A DNA stretch of 64,000 nucleotides, taken from an uncultured Raoultella sp. GTDB lineage: Bacteria; Pseudomonadota; Gammaproteobacteria; Enterobacterales; Enterobacteriaceae. The stretch covers positions 62,001-126,000 of the forward strand of contig CAAEVH010000010.1 of NCBI GenBank assembly GCA_900759445.1, given 5' to 3'. Below the pieces are notes generated by a model. It worked only from the letters and a program-made list of their open reading frames with translations. It ran no database searches and had not been told where the DNA came from. Below are positions 41,489-52,898 of this stretch, in pieces. Position 1 is the first letter of the stretch. Each line of letters begins with the position of its first letter. Position numbers and translations under genes: made by a program.

Positions 41489-42277
41489 ATGGCTAATATT
41501 ATTCCAGACGCAATTCGACGACAGGTGGAGGCCGCCAGTGCGTGCATCCGTCAGATTTTCGAGGGGAATCTCATTGCCCTTCATTTGTATGGCTCTGCGG
41601 TTGAAGGCGGCTTAAAACCCCAAAGCGACATTGATTTATTGGTCACCCTGCGTGAACCAATAAATGCCCGACAAAGAGAAAAACTGATGCAGGATTTGCT
41701 GACCATTTCAGCGCCTCCCGGCAACTCCGGGCCATATCGTGCGCTGGAAGTGACCGTGGTTCTGCACTCGCAGATCGTGCCGTGGCGATTCCCACCGGCG
41801 AGAGAAATGCAGTTTGGCGAATGGTTGCGTGATGATATTCGCGCTGGCGTGTTTGAACCGGCAATGGTGGATGCTGATCTTTCTATTCTGCTGACCCAGG
41901 CCCGGCGCGCCAGCGTACCGCTGTTCGGTGAACCGGCTGAGACGTTATTTAACGTCATTCCGTTTAGCGATGTATTGCAAACATTTCGGCATATCCTTGA
42001 GATGTGGCAGAAACCGGCTGATTTAGAGGGGGACGAGCGTAATATCATCCTTGCTCTGGCACGTATCTGGTATAGCGTGGTTACGGGTAATATTGTCGCT
42101 AAAGATGAGGCCGCATCCTGGCTTCTGCCGCAATTACCCGCTGAGCATGCTGATTTGCTGCAAGCGGCGCGTGCGGAATATCTGGGGTTAACCAAACATA
42201 ACTGGGCAGCGTGTATGCCGTCTGTAGAACGCTTTGTGTTTTATGCAAAAAAACAGATTACCGATCGGCTTGAATAA
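41489..42277 (+). CDS. aadA: AadA-family aminoglycoside 3''(9)-O-nucleotidyltransferase
   Basis: A 262-residue ANT(3'')-type enzyme like chromosomal AadA of Salmonella enterica. The nucleotidyltransferase motif is GSAVEGGLKPQSDIDLLV. The metal ligands D47, D49 and catalytic base E87 are conserved, as are the substrate-contact residues W112, D178 and D182 described for Salmonella AadA. Such enzymes adenylate streptomycin and spectinomycin, so it is probably functional. Unlike K-12, it sits between moeA and iaaA with no transposon, integron or attC remnant beside it. Expression and the resistance it confers cannot be judged from sequence. Confidence 0.9.
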   Translation: MANIIPDAIRRQVEAASACIRQIFEGNLIALHLYGSAVEGGLKPQSDIDLLVTLREPINARQREKLMQDLLTISAPPGNSGPYRALEVTVVLHSQIVPWRFPPAREMQFGEWLRDDIRAGVFEPAMVDADLSILLTQARRASVPLFGEPAETLFNVIPFSDVLQTFRHILEMWQKPADLEGDERNIILALARIWYSVVTGNIVAKDEAASWLLPQLPAEHADLLQAARAEYLGLTKHNWAACMPSVERFVFYAKKQITDRLE

Positions 42278-42469
42278 TTTAGCACCAACGTCGAGAGATC
42301 TCCTTTCCGTTAAACACATCTGAATGACCTGATGAGACGGGGTGTGAGGTGCGGGCCTTTACCTTTACATGACGTCTGCATCTTTCTATATTCAAAAATC
42401 GAATCAATAAGTCACCGAAATTCTGATATTTATAACCCCCCGGTACCCGCCACCTAATGGACGAATAAA

Positions 42470-43435
42470 ATGGGTAAAGCAGTCATTGCAATTCACGGCG
42501 GCGCAGGGGCTATCACCCGCGCGTTACTGAGCCAGGAGCAAGAATTGCGTTATATACAAGCGCTGTCGGATATCGTTGAAACCGGCCAGCGGATGCTTGA
42601 AGACGGTCGTAGCGCACTGGATGTGGTCACCGAAGCCGTGCGTTTGTTGGAAGAGTGTCCGTTGTTTAATGCCGGAATTGGCGCGGTGTATACCCGTGAT
42701 GAAACCCATGAACTGGACGCCTGTGTGATGGACGGTAATACGCTAAACGCGGGAGCCGTCGCCGGGGTTAGCCATCTGCGCAATCCAATTCTCGCGGCTC
42801 GCCTGGTGATGGAGCACAGCCCCCACGTCATGATGATAGGTGAAGGGGCTGAAAACTTTGCCATTGCGCAGGGTATGGAGCGCGTTTCGGCGGATATTTT
42901 CTCGACGCCAGAACGCTACGCTCAACTGCTGGCAGCGCAATCGGCGGGTGAAACTGTGCTGGATCATAGCGCGACCCCGTTGGATGAAAACAACAAAATG
43001 GGTACTGTGGGTGCGGTCGCGCTGGATATGTTTGGCAATCTGGCGGCGGCAACATCGACCGGCGGGATGACCAACAAATTACCGGGGCGGGTAGGTGACA
43101 GTCCGCTGGTCGGCGCTGGCTGCTATGCCAATAACGCAAGTGTGGCCGTTTCCTGCACCGGAACCGGTGAAGTCTTTATTCGTGCGCTGGCGGCCTATGA
43201 CATTGCGGCGTTGATGGACTATGGCGGCCTGAGTTTATCGGAGGCGTGCGAACGCGTAGTAATGGAAAAATTACCGGCGCTCGGCGGTAGCGGCGGTTTA
43301 ATTGCCGTCGATCACGAGGGCAACGTCGCCTTGCCGTTTAACAGCGAAGGCATGTACCGTGCCTGGGGATATGCAGGCGATACGCCAACCACCGGTATTT
43401 ATCGGGAAAAAGGAGATACCGTTGCCACACAGTGA
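42470..43435 (+). CDS. iaaA: Isoaspartyl peptidase / L-asparaginase IaaA
   Basis: A 321-residue Ntn-hydrolase made as a precursor that cuts itself before T179 ([10 protein letters not shown]); T179 then becomes the catalytic nucleophile. It removes isoaspartyl dipeptides and has asparaginase activity; substrate-site motifs [15 protein letters not shown] and GTGEVFIR are present. First gene of the iaaA-gsiABCD operon; its 3' end overlaps gsiA by 14 bases. Its peptide-hydrolysing role fits the downstream glutathione importer. Confidence 0.96.
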   Translation: MGKAVIAIHGGAGAITRALLSQEQELRYIQALSDIVETGQRMLEDGRSALDVVTEAVRLLEECPLFNAGIGAVYTRDETHELDACVMDGNTLNAGAVAGVSHLRNPILAARLVMEHSPHVMMIGEGAENFAIAQGMERVSADIFSTPERYAQLLAAQSAGETVLDHSATPLDENNKMGTVGAVALDMFGNLAAATSTGGMTNKLPGRVGDSPLVGAGCYANNASVAVSCTGTGEVFIRALAAYDIAALMDYGGLSLSEACERVVMEKLPALGGSGGLIAVDHEGNVALPFNSEGMYRAWGYAGDTPTTGIYREKGDTVATQ

Positions 43436-45293
43436 TGAGCTTGACGCCAGCGACGTGCTGGCAGTCAGCAACCTGAACATTGCCTTTGAGCAGGAGCAAC
43501 AGCGCATCAGTGCGGTGCGTAATCTGTCATTTCGCCTGAAGCGTGGTGAAACGCTGGCGATAGTGGGCGAATCCGGTTCAGGAAAGTCGGTAACAGCCTT
43601 GTCGCTGATGCGTTTGATTGAACAGTCAGGCGGCGAGGTGAGCTGCGATGAAATGCTCCTTCGACGCCGTAACCGACAGGTTATTGAGCTGGGTGAACAG
43701 AGCGCGTCGCGGATGCGTCACGTGCGTGGCGCGGATATCGCCATGATCTTCCAGGAGCCCATGACATCGCTTAATCCGGTATTTACCGTGGGTGAGCAGA
43801 TTGCTGAGTCAATCCGTTTGCATCAGGGGGCCAGCCACGAAGAGGCGATGGTGGAAGCGAAACGGATGCTCGACCAGGTGCGTATTCCTGAGGCGAAGGC
43901 TATTTTATCGCGCTATCCGCACCAGCTTTCTGGCGGCATGCGCCAGCGGGTAATGATCGCCATGGCGCTATCGTGTCGCCCTGCGGTTTTAATTGCCGAT
44001 GAACCGACCACCGCGCTGGATGTCACTATTCAGGCACAGATCCTGCAACTGATAAAAGTGCTGCAGCAGGATATGTCGATGGGAGTGATCTTTATTACCC
44101 ACGATATGGGCGTCGTGGCGGATATTGCCGATCGCGTGCTGGTGATGTATCAGGGCGAGGCGGTAGAAACCGGCAGCGTTGAGCAGATTTTTCACGCTCC
44201 CCAGCATCCTTACACCAAAGCGCTGCTGGCAGCCGTGCCGCAGCTTGGGGCGATGACCGGACAAGCGTACCCGCGCCGGTTTCCACTCATTTCATTACAC
44301 GATCCCAGCCATGTAGAACCACAGACTGAACAGGATACCGTGGTTGAAGGCGAGCCTATTTTGCAGGTACGTAATCTGGTGACGCGTTTTCCGCTGCGCA
44401 GCGGCATTCTTAATCGGGTGACCCGCGAGGTGCATGCGGTGGAAAACGTCAGCTTTGACCTGTGGCCCGGAGAGACGCTCTCGCTGGTGGGGGAGTCGGG
44501 CTGCGGGAAATCCACCACCGGTCGGGCGCTGCTACGTCTGGTCGAGTCTCAACGTGGGGAGATTGTTTTCAACGGACAGCGTATCGATACCCTGGCCGCC
44601 AGTAAGCTACAGCCGCTGCGTCGGGATATTCAATTTATCTTCCAGGACCCCTATGCTTCGCTCGATCCGCGTCAAACCGTGGGATATTCCATTTTAGAAC
44701 CGCTGCGGGTGCATGGGCTACTGCAAGGCGATGCGGCGGCAAAACGGGTTGCATGGCTGCTGGAACGCGTAGGATTGCTCCCTGAGCATGCCTGGCGCTA
44801 TCCGCATGAGTTTTCCGGTGGGCAGCGTCAGCGGATCTGTATTGCCCGGGCGCTGGCGCTCAATCCCAAGGTGATTATTGCCGATGAGTCAGTCTCGGCG
44901 CTGGATGTCTCAATTCGCGGGCAAATTATCAACCTGTTGCTCGACCTCCAACGAGAAATGGGGATTGCGTACCTGTTTATTTCCCACGATATGGCGGTGG
45001 TGGAGCGGATCAGTCATCGGGTGGCGGTGATGTACCTTGGGCAAATCGTCGAGATCGGCACCCGACGCGCGGTGTTTGAAAATCCGCAGCATCCGTACAC
45101 CCGCAAACTGATGGCGGCAGTCCCGGTCGCCGATCCCTCACATCACCGGCCCCAGCGCGTGCTGCTGTCGGATGATATCCCCAGTAATATCCGCAAACGC
45201 GGTGAAGAGATTTCCCCCGTTTCACTCCAGCTAGTTGGTCCGGGGCATTATGTTGCGCGTGGGCAACCAGAAAATGCGCTTTCGCGTTTATAA
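43422..45293 (+). CDS. gsiA: Glutathione ABC importer ATPase GsiA (TTG start)
   Basis: A 623-residue protein with two ABC ATPase domains: Walker A GESGSGKS and GESGCGKST, signatures LSGGMRQR and FSGGQRQR, Walker [12 protein letters not shown] and [11 protein letters not shown]. The first residues read [11 protein letters not shown] directly after a TTG codon with AAGGAGAT upstream, giving exactly the E. coli length (623 aa). The TTG is at 43422, inside the end of iaaA. It powers glutathione import through GsiBCD. Confidence 0.92.
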   Translation: MPHSDELDASDVLAVSNLNIAFEQEQQRISAVRNLSFRLKRGETLAIVGESGSGKSVTALSLMRLIEQSGGEVSCDEMLLRRRNRQVIELGEQSASRMRHVRGADIAMIFQEPMTSLNPVFTVGEQIAESIRLHQGASHEEAMVEAKRMLDQVRIPEAKAILSRYPHQLSGGMRQRVMIAMALSCRPAVLIADEPTTALDVTIQAQILQLIKVLQQDMSMGVIFITHDMGVVADIADRVLVMYQGEAVETGSVEQIFHAPQHPYTKALLAAVPQLGAMTGQAYPRRFPLISLHDPSHVEPQTEQDTVVEGEPILQVRNLVTRFPLRSGILNRVTREVHAVENVSFDLWPGETLSLVGESGCGKSTTGRALLRLVESQRGEIVFNGQRIDTLAASKLQPLRRDIQFIFQDPYASLDPRQTVGYSILEPLRVHGLLQGDAAAKRVAWLLERVGLLPEHAWRYPHEFSGGQRQRICIARALALNPKVIIADESVSALDVSIRGQIINLLLDLQREMGIAYLFISHDMAVVERISHRVAVMYLGQIVEIGTRRAVFENPQHPYTRKLMAAVPVADPSHHRPQRVLLSDDIPSNIRKRGEEISPVSLQLVGPGHYVARGQPENALSRL

Positions 45294-45321
45294 CAGGCAG
45301 GCAGGGTTTAAGGAGAATAAC

Positions 45322-46860
45322 ATGACAAAAATTGTTGCTCGAAAATGGCTGGTTGCTGTGGGAGTGGCCTCTGCGCTGGCCGCCACACCTGGCTGGGCTG
45401 CCAAAGATGTAGTCGTGGCGGTAGGATCCAATTTCACCACCCTCGATCCCTACGACGCAAACGACACGTTGTCGCAGGCGGTAGCGAAGTCCTTTTACCA
45501 GGGGCTGTTTGGCCTTGATAAAGAGATGAAGCTGAAAAATGTACTGGCGGAGAGTTATACGGTTTCTGATGATGGCCTGACTTATACCCTTAAGCTGCGA
45601 CAGGGTGTGAAGTTTCAGGACGGCACCGACTTCAACGCCGATGCGGTTAAAGCTAACCTCGACCGGGCCAGCAACCCGGAAAACCATCTGAAACGCTACA
45701 ACCTGTATAAGAATATCGATAAAACCGAGGTCGTCGATCCGTCGACGGTGAAGATAACGCTGAAGCAGCCGTTCTCTGCATTTATCAATATTCTGGCGCA
45801 CCCGGCTACGGCGATGATCTCTCCCGCCGCGCTGGAGAAATACGGCAAGGAGATCGGTTTCCATCCCGTGGGGACCGGGCCGTATCAGCTTGAGACCTGG
45901 AATCAGACGGATTTTGTAAAGGTTAAGAAGTTCGCGGGTTACTGGCAGCAAGGGCTGCCAAAGCTGGATACGATTACCTGGCGTCCGGTGACCGACAACA
46001 ACACGCGTGCGGCAATGCTGCAGACCGGGGAAGCGCAGTTTGCCTTCCCGATCCCTTACGAGCAGGCGGCGCTACTGGCGAAGAATAAAAACCTGGAACT
46101 GGTGGCCAGTCCGTCTATTATGCAGCGTTACATCAGCATGAACGTCACGCAAAAACCGTTCGATAACCCGAAGGTGCGTGAAGCGCTGAATTATGCCATC
46201 AACCGTCAGGCGCTGGTGAAAGTGGCGTTTGCCGGTTACGCGACGCCAGCAACCGGCGTTCTCCCTCCGTCGATCGCCTATGCGCAAAGCTATACGCCAT
46301 GGCCATACGACCCGGCAAAAGCGCGCGAACTGCTGAAAGAAGCGGGTTATCCGAACGGTTTTACCACCACGCTATGGTCTTCTCATAACCATAGTACCGC
46401 GCAGAAAGTGCTGCAATTTACCCAGCAGCAACTGGCGCAGGTGGGCGTTAAGGCTCAGGTGACGGCGATGGATGCCGGTCAGCGCGCGGCGCAAGTCGAA
46501 GGTAAAGCGCAGAAAGAGAGCGGGGTACGCATGTTCTACACCGGCTGGTCTGCCTCTACGGGGGAAGCAGACTGGGCGCTGTCACCGCTGTTTGCATCTC
46601 AAAACTGGCCGCCAACGCTGTTTAATACGGCGTTCTACAGCAATAAGCAGGTGGACAGTGATTTAGCGGCAGCGTTGCAAACCAACGATCCGGCCCAGAA
46701 AGCGAAGCTGTACAAGGATGCGCAGGATATTATCTGGAAAGAGTCGCCGTGGATCCCACTGGTAGTGGAACAACTGATTTCGGCGCACAACACCAGATTG
46801 ACCGGGTTCTGGATCATGCCGGATACCGGATTTAGCTTTGATGATGCGGATTTAAAATAA
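45322..46860 (+). CDS. gsiB: Glutathione-binding periplasmic protein GsiB
   Basis: A 512-residue extracellular solute-binding protein of family 5. Signal peptide 1-26 (cleavage PGWA|AKDV), then the family pattern with [14 protein letters not shown] and [11 protein letters not shown]. Same length as E. coli GsiB. Start [10 protein letters not shown] follows AAGGAGAATAAC; a longer frame upstream lies inside gsiA. It captures glutathione for GsiACD. Confidence 0.96.
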   Translation: MTKIVARKWLVAVGVASALAATPGWAAKDVVVAVGSNFTTLDPYDANDTLSQAVAKSFYQGLFGLDKEMKLKNVLAESYTVSDDGLTYTLKLRQGVKFQDGTDFNADAVKANLDRASNPENHLKRYNLYKNIDKTEVVDPSTVKITLKQPFSAFINILAHPATAMISPAALEKYGKEIGFHPVGTGPYQLETWNQTDFVKVKKFAGYWQQGLPKLDTITWRPVTDNNTRAAMLQTGEAQFAFPIPYEQAALLAKNKNLELVASPSIMQRYISMNVTQKPFDNPKVREALNYAINRQALVKVAFAGYATPATGVLPPSIAYAQSYTPWPYDPAKARELLKEAGYPNGFTTTLWSSHNHSTAQKVLQFTQQQLAQVGVKAQVTAMDAGQRAAQVEGKAQKESGVRMFYTGWSASTGEADWALSPLFASQNWPPTLFNTAFYSNKQVDSDLAAALQTNDPAQKAKLYKDAQDIIWKESPWIPLVVEQLISAHNTRLTGFWIMPDTGFSFDDADLK

Positions 46861-46869
46861 GCTATTCAT

Positions 46870-46893
46870 CCGGCCCCGCCACGCAGGGGCCGG
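46870..46893. repeat. GC-rich hairpin between gsiB and gsiC
   Basis: CCGGCCCC / GGGGCCGG perfect 8-bp stem with an 8-base loop. Like the one between glnH and glnP, it follows a binding-protein gene and may raise that gene's mRNA level over the permease genes. Confidence 0.7.
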
Positions 46894-46906
46894 CGAAGGG
46901 AGTGTG

Positions 46907-47827
46907 ATGCTTAACTATGTTTTCAAGCGCCTGCTGGGGTTGATTCCAACTCTGTTGATCGTAGCGGTGCTGGTATTTTTATTTGTTCACCTGCTACCAG
47001 GCGATCCGGCCCGGCTGATTGCCGGACCGGAGGCTGATGCTGAGGTGATCGAACTGGTGCGTCAGCAGTTGGGTCTGGACCAGCCGCTGCATATTCAGTT
47101 CTGGCATTACATTACTAACGTGTTGCAAGGCGATTTTGGAACCTCAATGGTTTCTCGTCGCCCGGTTTCCGAAGAGATAGCCAGTCGTTTTATGCCATCG
47201 CTCTGGCTGACCATTGCCAGCATGGCGTGGGCGGTGTTATTCGGCATGACGGCAGGGATCATTGCTGCTGTATGGCGTAATCGTTGGCCGGACAGATTGA
47301 GTATGACGCTCGCCGTCACCGGGATCTCTTTCCCGGCGTTTGCGCTCGGCATGCTGCTCATGCAGATATTCTCCGTTGAGCTTGGCTGGTTACCCACCGT
47401 TGGCGCTGATACCTGGCGGCACTATATCCTCCCGTCTATTACCCTGGGTGCGGCGGTGGCTGCGGTGTTAGCCCGGTTTACCCGCGCTTCGTTTGTCGAT
47501 GTGCTCAGTGAAGACTATATGCGTACCGCGCGGGCCAAAGGGGTGAGTGAAACCTGGGTGGTGTTAAAACATGGTTTGCGTAATGCGATGATCCCGGTGG
47601 TCACCATGATGGGGCTACAGTTTGGCTTTTTGCTTGGCGGCTCAATTGTCGTTGAGAAGGTGTTTAACTGGCCAGGGCTTGGGCGGCTGTTGGTGGACTC
47701 AGTCGAAATGCGCGACTACCCGGTGATTCAGGCCGAGGTGCTGTTGTTTTCTCTGGAGTTTATTCTTATTAACTTAGTGGTGGATGTGCTCTATGCCGCC
47801 ATTAATCCGGCTATCAGGTACAAGTAA
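46907..47827 (+). CDS. gsiC: Glutathione ABC importer permease GsiC
   Basis: A 306-residue DppB-type permease with about six membrane helices and the conserved loop [25 protein letters not shown] that contacts the ATPase. Start chosen at the ATG at 46907 after GAAGGGAGTG; a GTG one codon upstream is a less likely alternative. Confidence 0.96.
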   Translation: MLNYVFKRLLGLIPTLLIVAVLVFLFVHLLPGDPARLIAGPEADAEVIELVRQQLGLDQPLHIQFWHYITNVLQGDFGTSMVSRRPVSEEIASRFMPSLWLTIASMAWAVLFGMTAGIIAAVWRNRWPDRLSMTLAVTGISFPAFALGMLLMQIFSVELGWLPTVGADTWRHYILPSITLGAAVAAVLARFTRASFVDVLSEDYMRTARAKGVSETWVVLKHGLRNAMIPVVTMMGLQFGFLLGGSIVVEKVFNWPGLGRLLVDSVEMRDYPVIQAEVLLFSLEFILINLVVDVLYAAINPAIRYK

Positions 47828-47829
47828 GG

Positions 47830-48741
47830 ATGCGATTTTTTAACTGGCGCCGACAGGCGATTTTAAATGCGATGCCCCTTGTTAAGCCTGAGCAGATACG
47901 CACGCCGTGGCATGAATTCTGGCGTCGTTTCCGTCGCCAGCGCATGGCGATGTTAGCGGGGTTATTTGTCGTGCTGTTGATAATGGTGGCGATTTTTGCT
48001 CGCTGGTTAACGCCATTTGATGCCGAGAATTACTTCGATTATGACCGTCTGAATGACGGACCGTCGATGCTGCACTGGTTCGGCGTTGACTCGCTGGGGC
48101 GGGATATTTTTAGCCGCGTGCTGGTGGGGGCGCAAATCTCGCTGGCGGCGGGGGTCTTTGCCGTATTTATTGGCGCAGCGATTGGCACCGTGCTGGGTCT
48201 GCTGGCGGGATACTACGAAGGCTGGTGGGATCGACTGATTATGCGTATCTGCGATGTGCTGTTCGCCTTTCCGGGTATTTTGCTGGCGATAGCCGTGGTC
48301 GCTGTGCTGGGCAGCGGCATTGCAAACGTGATTATTGCCGTGGCCATTTTCTCCATTCCGGCCTTCGCGCGGCTGGTGCGCGCAAATACGCTGGTGCTAA
48401 AGCAGCAGACCTTTATTGAATCCGCGCGCAGTATCGGTGCCAGCGATGCGACCATCATCTTCAACCATATCTTGCCGGGTACGGTTTCATCGATCGTGGT
48501 CTTTTTTACCATGCGAATTGGCACGTCGATTATCTCTGCCGCGAGCCTGTCATTTCTGGGATTGGGTGCGCAGCCGCCGACCCCGGAGTGGGGGGCAATG
48601 CTCAATGAAGCCCGCGCTGATATGGTGATCGCGCCGCACGTGGCGATTTTCCCGGCGGTGGCGATATTCCTGACGGTGCTGGCGTTTAACTTACTGGGAG
48701 ATGGTCTGCGCGACGCGCTGGACCCGAAAATTAAAGGATAA
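47830..48741 (+). CDS. gsiD: Glutathione ABC importer permease GsiD
   Basis: A 303-residue DppC-type permease with six predicted helices and the loop [22 protein letters not shown]. It pairs with GsiC and starts 2 bases after its stop. Followed by a REP element and the convergent rimO gene; the yliE/yliF genes that follow in K-12 are absent. Confidence 0.96.
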   Translation: MRFFNWRRQAILNAMPLVKPEQIRTPWHEFWRRFRRQRMAMLAGLFVVLLIMVAIFARWLTPFDAENYFDYDRLNDGPSMLHWFGVDSLGRDIFSRVLVGAQISLAAGVFAVFIGAAIGTVLGLLAGYYEGWWDRLIMRICDVLFAFPGILLAIAVVAVLGSGIANVIIAVAIFSIPAFARLVRANTLVLKQQTFIESARSIGASDATIIFNHILPGTVSSIVVFFTMRIGTSIISAASLSFLGLGAQPPTPEWGAMLNEARADMVIAPHVAIFPAVAIFLTVLAFNLLGDGLRDALDPKIKG

Positions 48742-48748
48742 ATCACAG

Positions 48749-48778
48749 GGCCGGATAAGAGGTAACGCTTATCCGGCC
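48749..48778. repeat. REP element between gsiD and rimO
   Basis: GGCCGGATAAG / CTTATCCGGCC, 11-bp perfect stem with an 8-base loop, in the REP consensus form, between convergent genes. Confidence 0.85.
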
Positions 48779-48798
48779 TACAGTTGGGTTGCGCTTAT

Positions 48799-50124
48799 TT
48801 AAACGCGGGTGCCCCACAGATCGTATTCATCAGCGTTTTCGACCTTCACGCGGATGATATCGCCAGGTTTCACCTTGGTTTCGCCATTCAGGTATACCGC
48901 GCCGTCGATTTCCGGGGCGTCAGCCATGCTGCGGCCAATCGCGCCTTCTTCGTCAACTTCATCAACGATAACCAGAATTTCGCGGCCCACTTTCTCCTGC
49001 AAACGTTCAGCGGAGATTTGCTGTTGCAATTGCATAAAGCGGTTCCAGCGTTCCTCTTTCACCTCTTCCGGGATTTGGTCCGGCAGGTCATTGGCGCCAG
49101 CGCCTTCTACCGGGCTGTATTTAAAGCAGCCCACGCGGTCCAGACGCGCTTCCTTCAGGAAGTCGAGCAGCATCTGGAAGTCTTCTTCCGTTTCACCCGG
49201 GAAACCGACAATGAAGGTTGAGCGCAGCGTCAGTTCAGGGCAGATTTCACGCCACTGTTTGATGCGTGCAAGTTGTCTGTCCACGGAGCCTGGGCGTTTC
49301 ATCAGCTTAAGAATACGCGGGCTGGCATGCTGCAGCGGGATGTCCAGATACGGCAGGATTTTCCCTTCCGCCATCAGTGGGATCACGTCATCAACGTGCG
49401 GGTAGGGGTAGACGTAATGCAGACGAGTCCAGATCCCCAGTTTTGATAACTGCTCGCACAGATCAACCATGCTGGTTTTGACCGGCTCGCCGTTATGGAA
49501 ACCGGTGCGATGCTTCACATCCACGCCGTACGCGGAGGTATCCTGAGAAATGACCAGTATCTCTTTCACGCCCGCATCCACCAGACGTTTGGCTTCGCTG
49601 AGGACATCGCCAATCGGACGGCTCACCAGATCGCCACGCATCGACGGAATAATGCAGAACGTGCAGCGGTGGTTGCAGCCTTCAGAAATTTTCAGATAGG
49701 CATAATGACGCGGAGTAAGCTTGACGCCCTGTTCAGGAACCAGGCTCAGGAACGGGTTGTGCTTTGGTTTGGGCACATAGTGGTGAACGTGCTCCAGAAC
49801 CTGTTCGTAGCTATGCGGCCCGGTGATTTCCAGCACCTTCGGGTGGACTTCACGGATCTGATCGACTTTCGCGCCCAGACAGCCGGTGACGATCACCTTG
49901 CCGTTTTCGTTCAGCGCTTCGCCGATTGCTTCCAGCGACTCCTGAACCGCGCTGTCGATAAAGCCACAGGTGTTAACGATAACCATATCCGCGTCGTCGT
50001 AGCTTGGCACAACATCATAGCCTTCGGTACGAAGTTCGGTCAGGATGCGTTCAGAATCGACGAGGTTTTTCGGGCAGCCGAGGGAGACAAAGCCGATTTT
50101 CGGCTGGTGGGTTACATTGCTCAT
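48799..50124 (-). CDS. rimO: Ribosomal protein S12 methylthiotransferase RimO
   Basis: A 441-residue radical SAM methylthiotransferase that modifies Asp89 of ribosomal protein S12. N-terminal cluster Cys are C17, C53 and C82; the radical SAM cluster is C150, C154, C157 (CNHRCTFC); a TRAM domain closes the protein. Same length as E. coli RimO. Convergent with gsiD. Confidence 0.97.
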   Translation of the reverse strand: MSNVTHQPKIGFVSLGCPKNLVDSERILTELRTEGYDVVPSYDDADMVIVNTCGFIDSAVQESLEAIGEALNENGKVIVTGCLGAKVDQIREVHPKVLEITGPHSYEQVLEHVHHYVPKPKHNPFLSLVPEQGVKLTPRHYAYLKISEGCNHRCTFCIIPSMRGDLVSRPIGDVLSEAKRLVDAGVKEILVISQDTSAYGVDVKHRTGFHNGEPVKTSMVDLCEQLSKLGIWTRLHYVYPYPHVDDVIPLMAEGKILPYLDIPLQHASPRILKLMKRPGSVDRQLARIKQWREICPELTLRSTFIVGFPGETEEDFQMLLDFLKEARLDRVGCFKYSPVEGAGANDLPDQIPEEVKEERWNRFMQLQQQISAERLQEKVGREILVIVDEVDEEGAIGRSMADAPEIDGAVYLNGETKVKPGDIIRVKVENADEYDLWGTRV

Positions 50125-50354
50125 AGCGTAAAAATTGTTCAGTTATTGGAATATTCAGGGCACGGATTCTACAGAGTTCTGAATAAAAATTGTATCGCAA
50201 TCTCATACCATCAGTCGCCACGCCCGGCGTGGAATTAAAGATTATTTGTAAATTGTGTTAATTTTCGGTGATGGATTGATCCTGGACACGACTTTGTTCA
50301 AAAAATGACCATACTATTAAGTTGCACCATAGTTGGAAAGAGGAGGAACAAAGT

Positions 50355-50738
50355 ATGGTTGTTGACAGACTGAGAACCGATCTTCTCAACAAATTGATAA
50401 ACGCCCGTGTCGAACTTGCCGCTTATCTGCTGTTGAGAAAAGCGAAAGGCTACATGTCAGTCAGCGAGAGCGATCGTCTGCGTGATAATTTTTTTGCACT
50501 GAATCGCGAATTGCACGAGCAATCACAGCCTCACGGTATGCATCTTGATCAGGAAGAGTGGAATGCGCTTCATCGTGCTGAAGGGGCGTTAGCCGCCGCC
50601 GCTGTTTGTCTTATGAGTGGACATCACGATTGTCCAACTTTTATCGCCGTTAACGCAGAGAAACTGGAAAACTGCCTGACAACGCTGACGCTAAGTATCC
50701 AGTGTTTGCAATCTTATCCAACGCTGGAACACGTCTGA
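50355..50738 (+). CDS. bssR: Biofilm regulator BssR
   Basis: A 127-residue soluble helical protein closely related to E. coli BssR (YliH), which influences biofilm formation through indole and catabolite-linked signalling by an unknown mechanism. Conserved core LRKAKGYMSVSESDRLRDNFF and CLMSGHHDCPT. Start chosen at MVVDRLRTDL after AGAGGAGGAACAA; an in-frame ATG 11 codons upstream would overlap that ribosome site. Confidence 0.92.
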   Translation: MVVDRLRTDLLNKLINARVELAAYLLLRKAKGYMSVSESDRLRDNFFALNRELHEQSQPHGMHLDQEEWNALHRAEGALAAAAVCLMSGHHDCPTFIAVNAEKLENCLTTLTLSIQCLQSYPTLEHV

Positions 50739-50742
50739 ATCA

Positions 50743-50764
50743 GGGGGAGGGCGCTCCCCCTTTT
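50743..50764 (+). terminator. Rho-independent terminator of bssR
   Basis: GGGGGAG / CTCCCCC stem with a 4-base loop and TTTT, directly after the bssR stop. Confidence 0.9.
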
Positions 50765-50840
50765 CGTTAAAATTATGTAAATGTGGCGGGATAATTCCCC
50801 TTGCTGGCTACGCTTTATGCAGAGCCATTAAGGAGGTGTT

Positions 50841-51938
50841 ATGCGTCGACTCTTTCTCTGTGCTGTCCCACTCGCGCTATTTTCCTCTTATGCCGTCGCG
50901 GTAGAGGTGGAAGTGCTGCAAACGAAACTCGATCATCCGTGGTCGCTGGCGTTTTTACCCGACAATCGCGGTATGCTCATTACGCTTAAAGGCGGCCAGC
51001 TTCGACTTTGGCAGTCAGGGAAGGGGCTTTCCGACCCGCTGACCGGCGTACCCAAAGTCTGGGCGAATGGTCAGGGGGGATTGCTTGATGTGGCATTAGC
51101 ACCGGATTTTAAACAATCCCGCCGGGTGTGGCTTAGCTTTGCTGAAGCTGACGGTGAAGGTAACGCCGGGACAGCGGTTGGTTACGGACGACTGAGCGAC
51201 GATCTCAAACATCTGCAAGGGTTCCAGACCATTTTTCGCCAACAGCCGAAGCTCTCCAGCGGAAACCATTTTGGCGGACGTATGGTTTTTGATGGCAACG
51301 GTTATCTGTTTATTGGCCTTGGTGAAAACAATCAACGTTCTACCGCACAGGATCTGGATAAGCTGCAGGGCAAGGTCGTACGACTGACCGATGAGGGAAA
51401 AATTCCGCCGGATAATCCGTTTGTGAAGAGGGCAGGAGCGCGGGCAGAGATTTGGTCATATGGTATCCGCAACCCGCAGGGGATGGCGATGAATCCCTGG
51501 AGCGATACGCTGTGGCTCAATGAGCATGGTCCACGCGGGGGCGATGAAATCAATATCCCGGAGAAAGGGAAAAACTACGGCTGGCCGCTTGCGACCTGGG
51601 GCGTTAACTACAGTGGTCTTAAAATTCCCGAAGCAAAAGGCCCAATTGTTGCTGGAACAGAGCAACCCATCTTTTACTGGGAAAAGTCACCGGCGGTCAG
51701 CGGAATGGCTTTTTATAATAGCGATACCTTCCCACAGTGGCGGCAGAAGTTATTCATTGGCGCGTTGAAAGATAAAGAAGTGATCGTGCTGAGCGTCAAA
51801 GGGAATGCCGTCACCGAAGAGGGTCGTCTGTTGCAGGAAAGGGGACAGCGGATCCGTGATGTGCGCGTCGGACCAGACGGGTACTTATACGTACTAACCG
51901 ACGAGTCCGACGGGGAATTACTGAAAGTGAGTCCCTGA
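50841..51938 (+). CDS. yliI: PQQ-dependent aldose sugar dehydrogenase YliI
   Basis: A 365-residue soluble periplasmic six-bladed beta-propeller of the GdhB type. Signal peptide about 1-21 (AVPLALFSSYAVAV). The conserved catalytic-site region GNHFGGRMVFDGNGYLFIGLGENN and EIWSYGIRNPQGMAMNP, NEHGPRGGDEIN are present. E. coli YliI oxidises aldose sugars when PQQ is supplied, though E. coli does not make PQQ. Start after AAGGAGGTGTT. Confidence 0.94.
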   Translation: MRRLFLCAVPLALFSSYAVAVEVEVLQTKLDHPWSLAFLPDNRGMLITLKGGQLRLWQSGKGLSDPLTGVPKVWANGQGGLLDVALAPDFKQSRRVWLSFAEADGEGNAGTAVGYGRLSDDLKHLQGFQTIFRQQPKLSSGNHFGGRMVFDGNGYLFIGLGENNQRSTAQDLDKLQGKVVRLTDEGKIPPDNPFVKRAGARAEIWSYGIRNPQGMAMNPWSDTLWLNEHGPRGGDEINIPEKGKNYGWPLATWGVNYSGLKIPEAKGPIVAGTEQPIFYWEKSPAVSGMAFYNSDTFPQWRQKLFIGALKDKEVIVLSVKGNAVTEEGRLLQERGQRIRDVRVGPDGYLYVLTDESDGELLKVSP

Positions 51939-51943
51939 TTTAG

Positions 51944-52570
51944 TTAGCTGACCGGGATCATCACGACTTTTTGAAACGCCGGACGTTCGGTCAGTTGCTG
52001 ATACCAGTGCTCCAGATGTGGGCGCGGGGTCCAGCTCAGGCCAACGTTGAACAGGTTATAGATAAACGGCGCAACGGCGATATCGGCAGTGCCAAATTCA
52101 GCCCCGGAGAACCATGGCTGGTCCGCCAGCGCGTTATCCAGAATAGCAAACAGGTTATCGCACACCTGACTACCCGCCTCGATTGCCGCCATATCGCGTT
52201 TCTCGGCAGGGGTTCTGACCAGGCCAAACAAGATAACCCGATGCGCAGGACTTAGCGTCTGGTTTGCCCAGTCCATCCATTTTTCACCGACGGCGCGCGC
52301 GGCCGGGGCGTCAATCCACAAACGCTTTTGTCCGTACTGAGCTGCCAGATAGCGGACAATGGTATTGGATTCCCATAGAACAACGTCCGTTTCATCATCG
52401 CGTAGCAGCGGGACCAGTCCGTTCGGGTTGAGTGCCAGATAGTCGGCATCGCGGTTACCGCCATGCTGTCCGCCCGCCAGAATTTGGTTATACGGCAGTT
52501 CCAGTTCCTCGAGCGTCCACAATACTTTTTTTACGTTGGTCGAGTTATTGCGACCCCACAGTGTAATCAT
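51944..52570 (-). CDS. gstB: Glutathione S-transferase GstB
   Basis: A 208-residue GST: thioredoxin-like N-terminal domain with glutathione-site residues ([29 protein letters not shown]) and an all-helical C-terminal domain. E. coli GstB (YliJ) acts on bromoacetate. Convergent with yliI with 5 bases between stops. Also near the glutathione importer, though no operon link. Confidence 0.94.
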   Translation of the reverse strand: MITLWGRNNSTNVKKVLWTLEELELPYNQILAGGQHGGNRDADYLALNPNGLVPLLRDDETDVVLWESNTIVRYLAAQYGQKRLWIDAPAARAVGEKWMDWANQTLSPAHRVILFGLVRTPAEKRDMAAIEAGSQVCDNLFAILDNALADQPWFSGAEFGTADIAVAPFIYNLFNVGLSWTPRPHLEHWYQQLTERPAFQKVVMIPVS

Positions 52571-52898
52571 AGTAACCCCGCAAATTAATTGAGCAGCTTT
52601 ATGGCTGCAGATGCCATCTGACTAGCCCACATGGTGGGGTAAACCTAATATTTACGCAACAAAGTCTAAAAAAATCGTGCCAGGAGCAGCGCAGCGCGGT
52701 GTTATTGCATAAACTTTAAAAACTTTACCAACTTACGGTTTCTTTAAGCTCGTTAGTGCGTTATTACTCACCGCACTTATTTTACACGTCATCCATCAGA
52801 CCTTTTCTGCATGGGTTGGCCAGGGTCGCCTGGCTGGTTTTGTGTAAACACGGTGTGGTATGACGTGGTTTTTTGGAATGGATACTCGGGTGGCATTT
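52571..52898. other. gstB/dacC divergent intergenic region
   Basis: 328 bases holding the two divergent promoters. An open frame runs into dacC from 52860 but lacks family support. I see no further gene, repeat or clear operator. Confidence 0.5.

Noticed and set aside
41313..42469. Integron or transposon context for aadA
   Set aside because: No integrase, attC-like hairpin, terminal inverted repeats or target duplication could be seen on either side.
45010..45951. 313-codon minus-strand frame across gsiA and gsiB
   Set aside because: Spans two conserved genes and their junction in antisense; no family resemblance.
52571..52898. N-terminal extension of dacC from 52860
   Set aside because: The extension has no family match and the signal peptide begins at the downstream Met.
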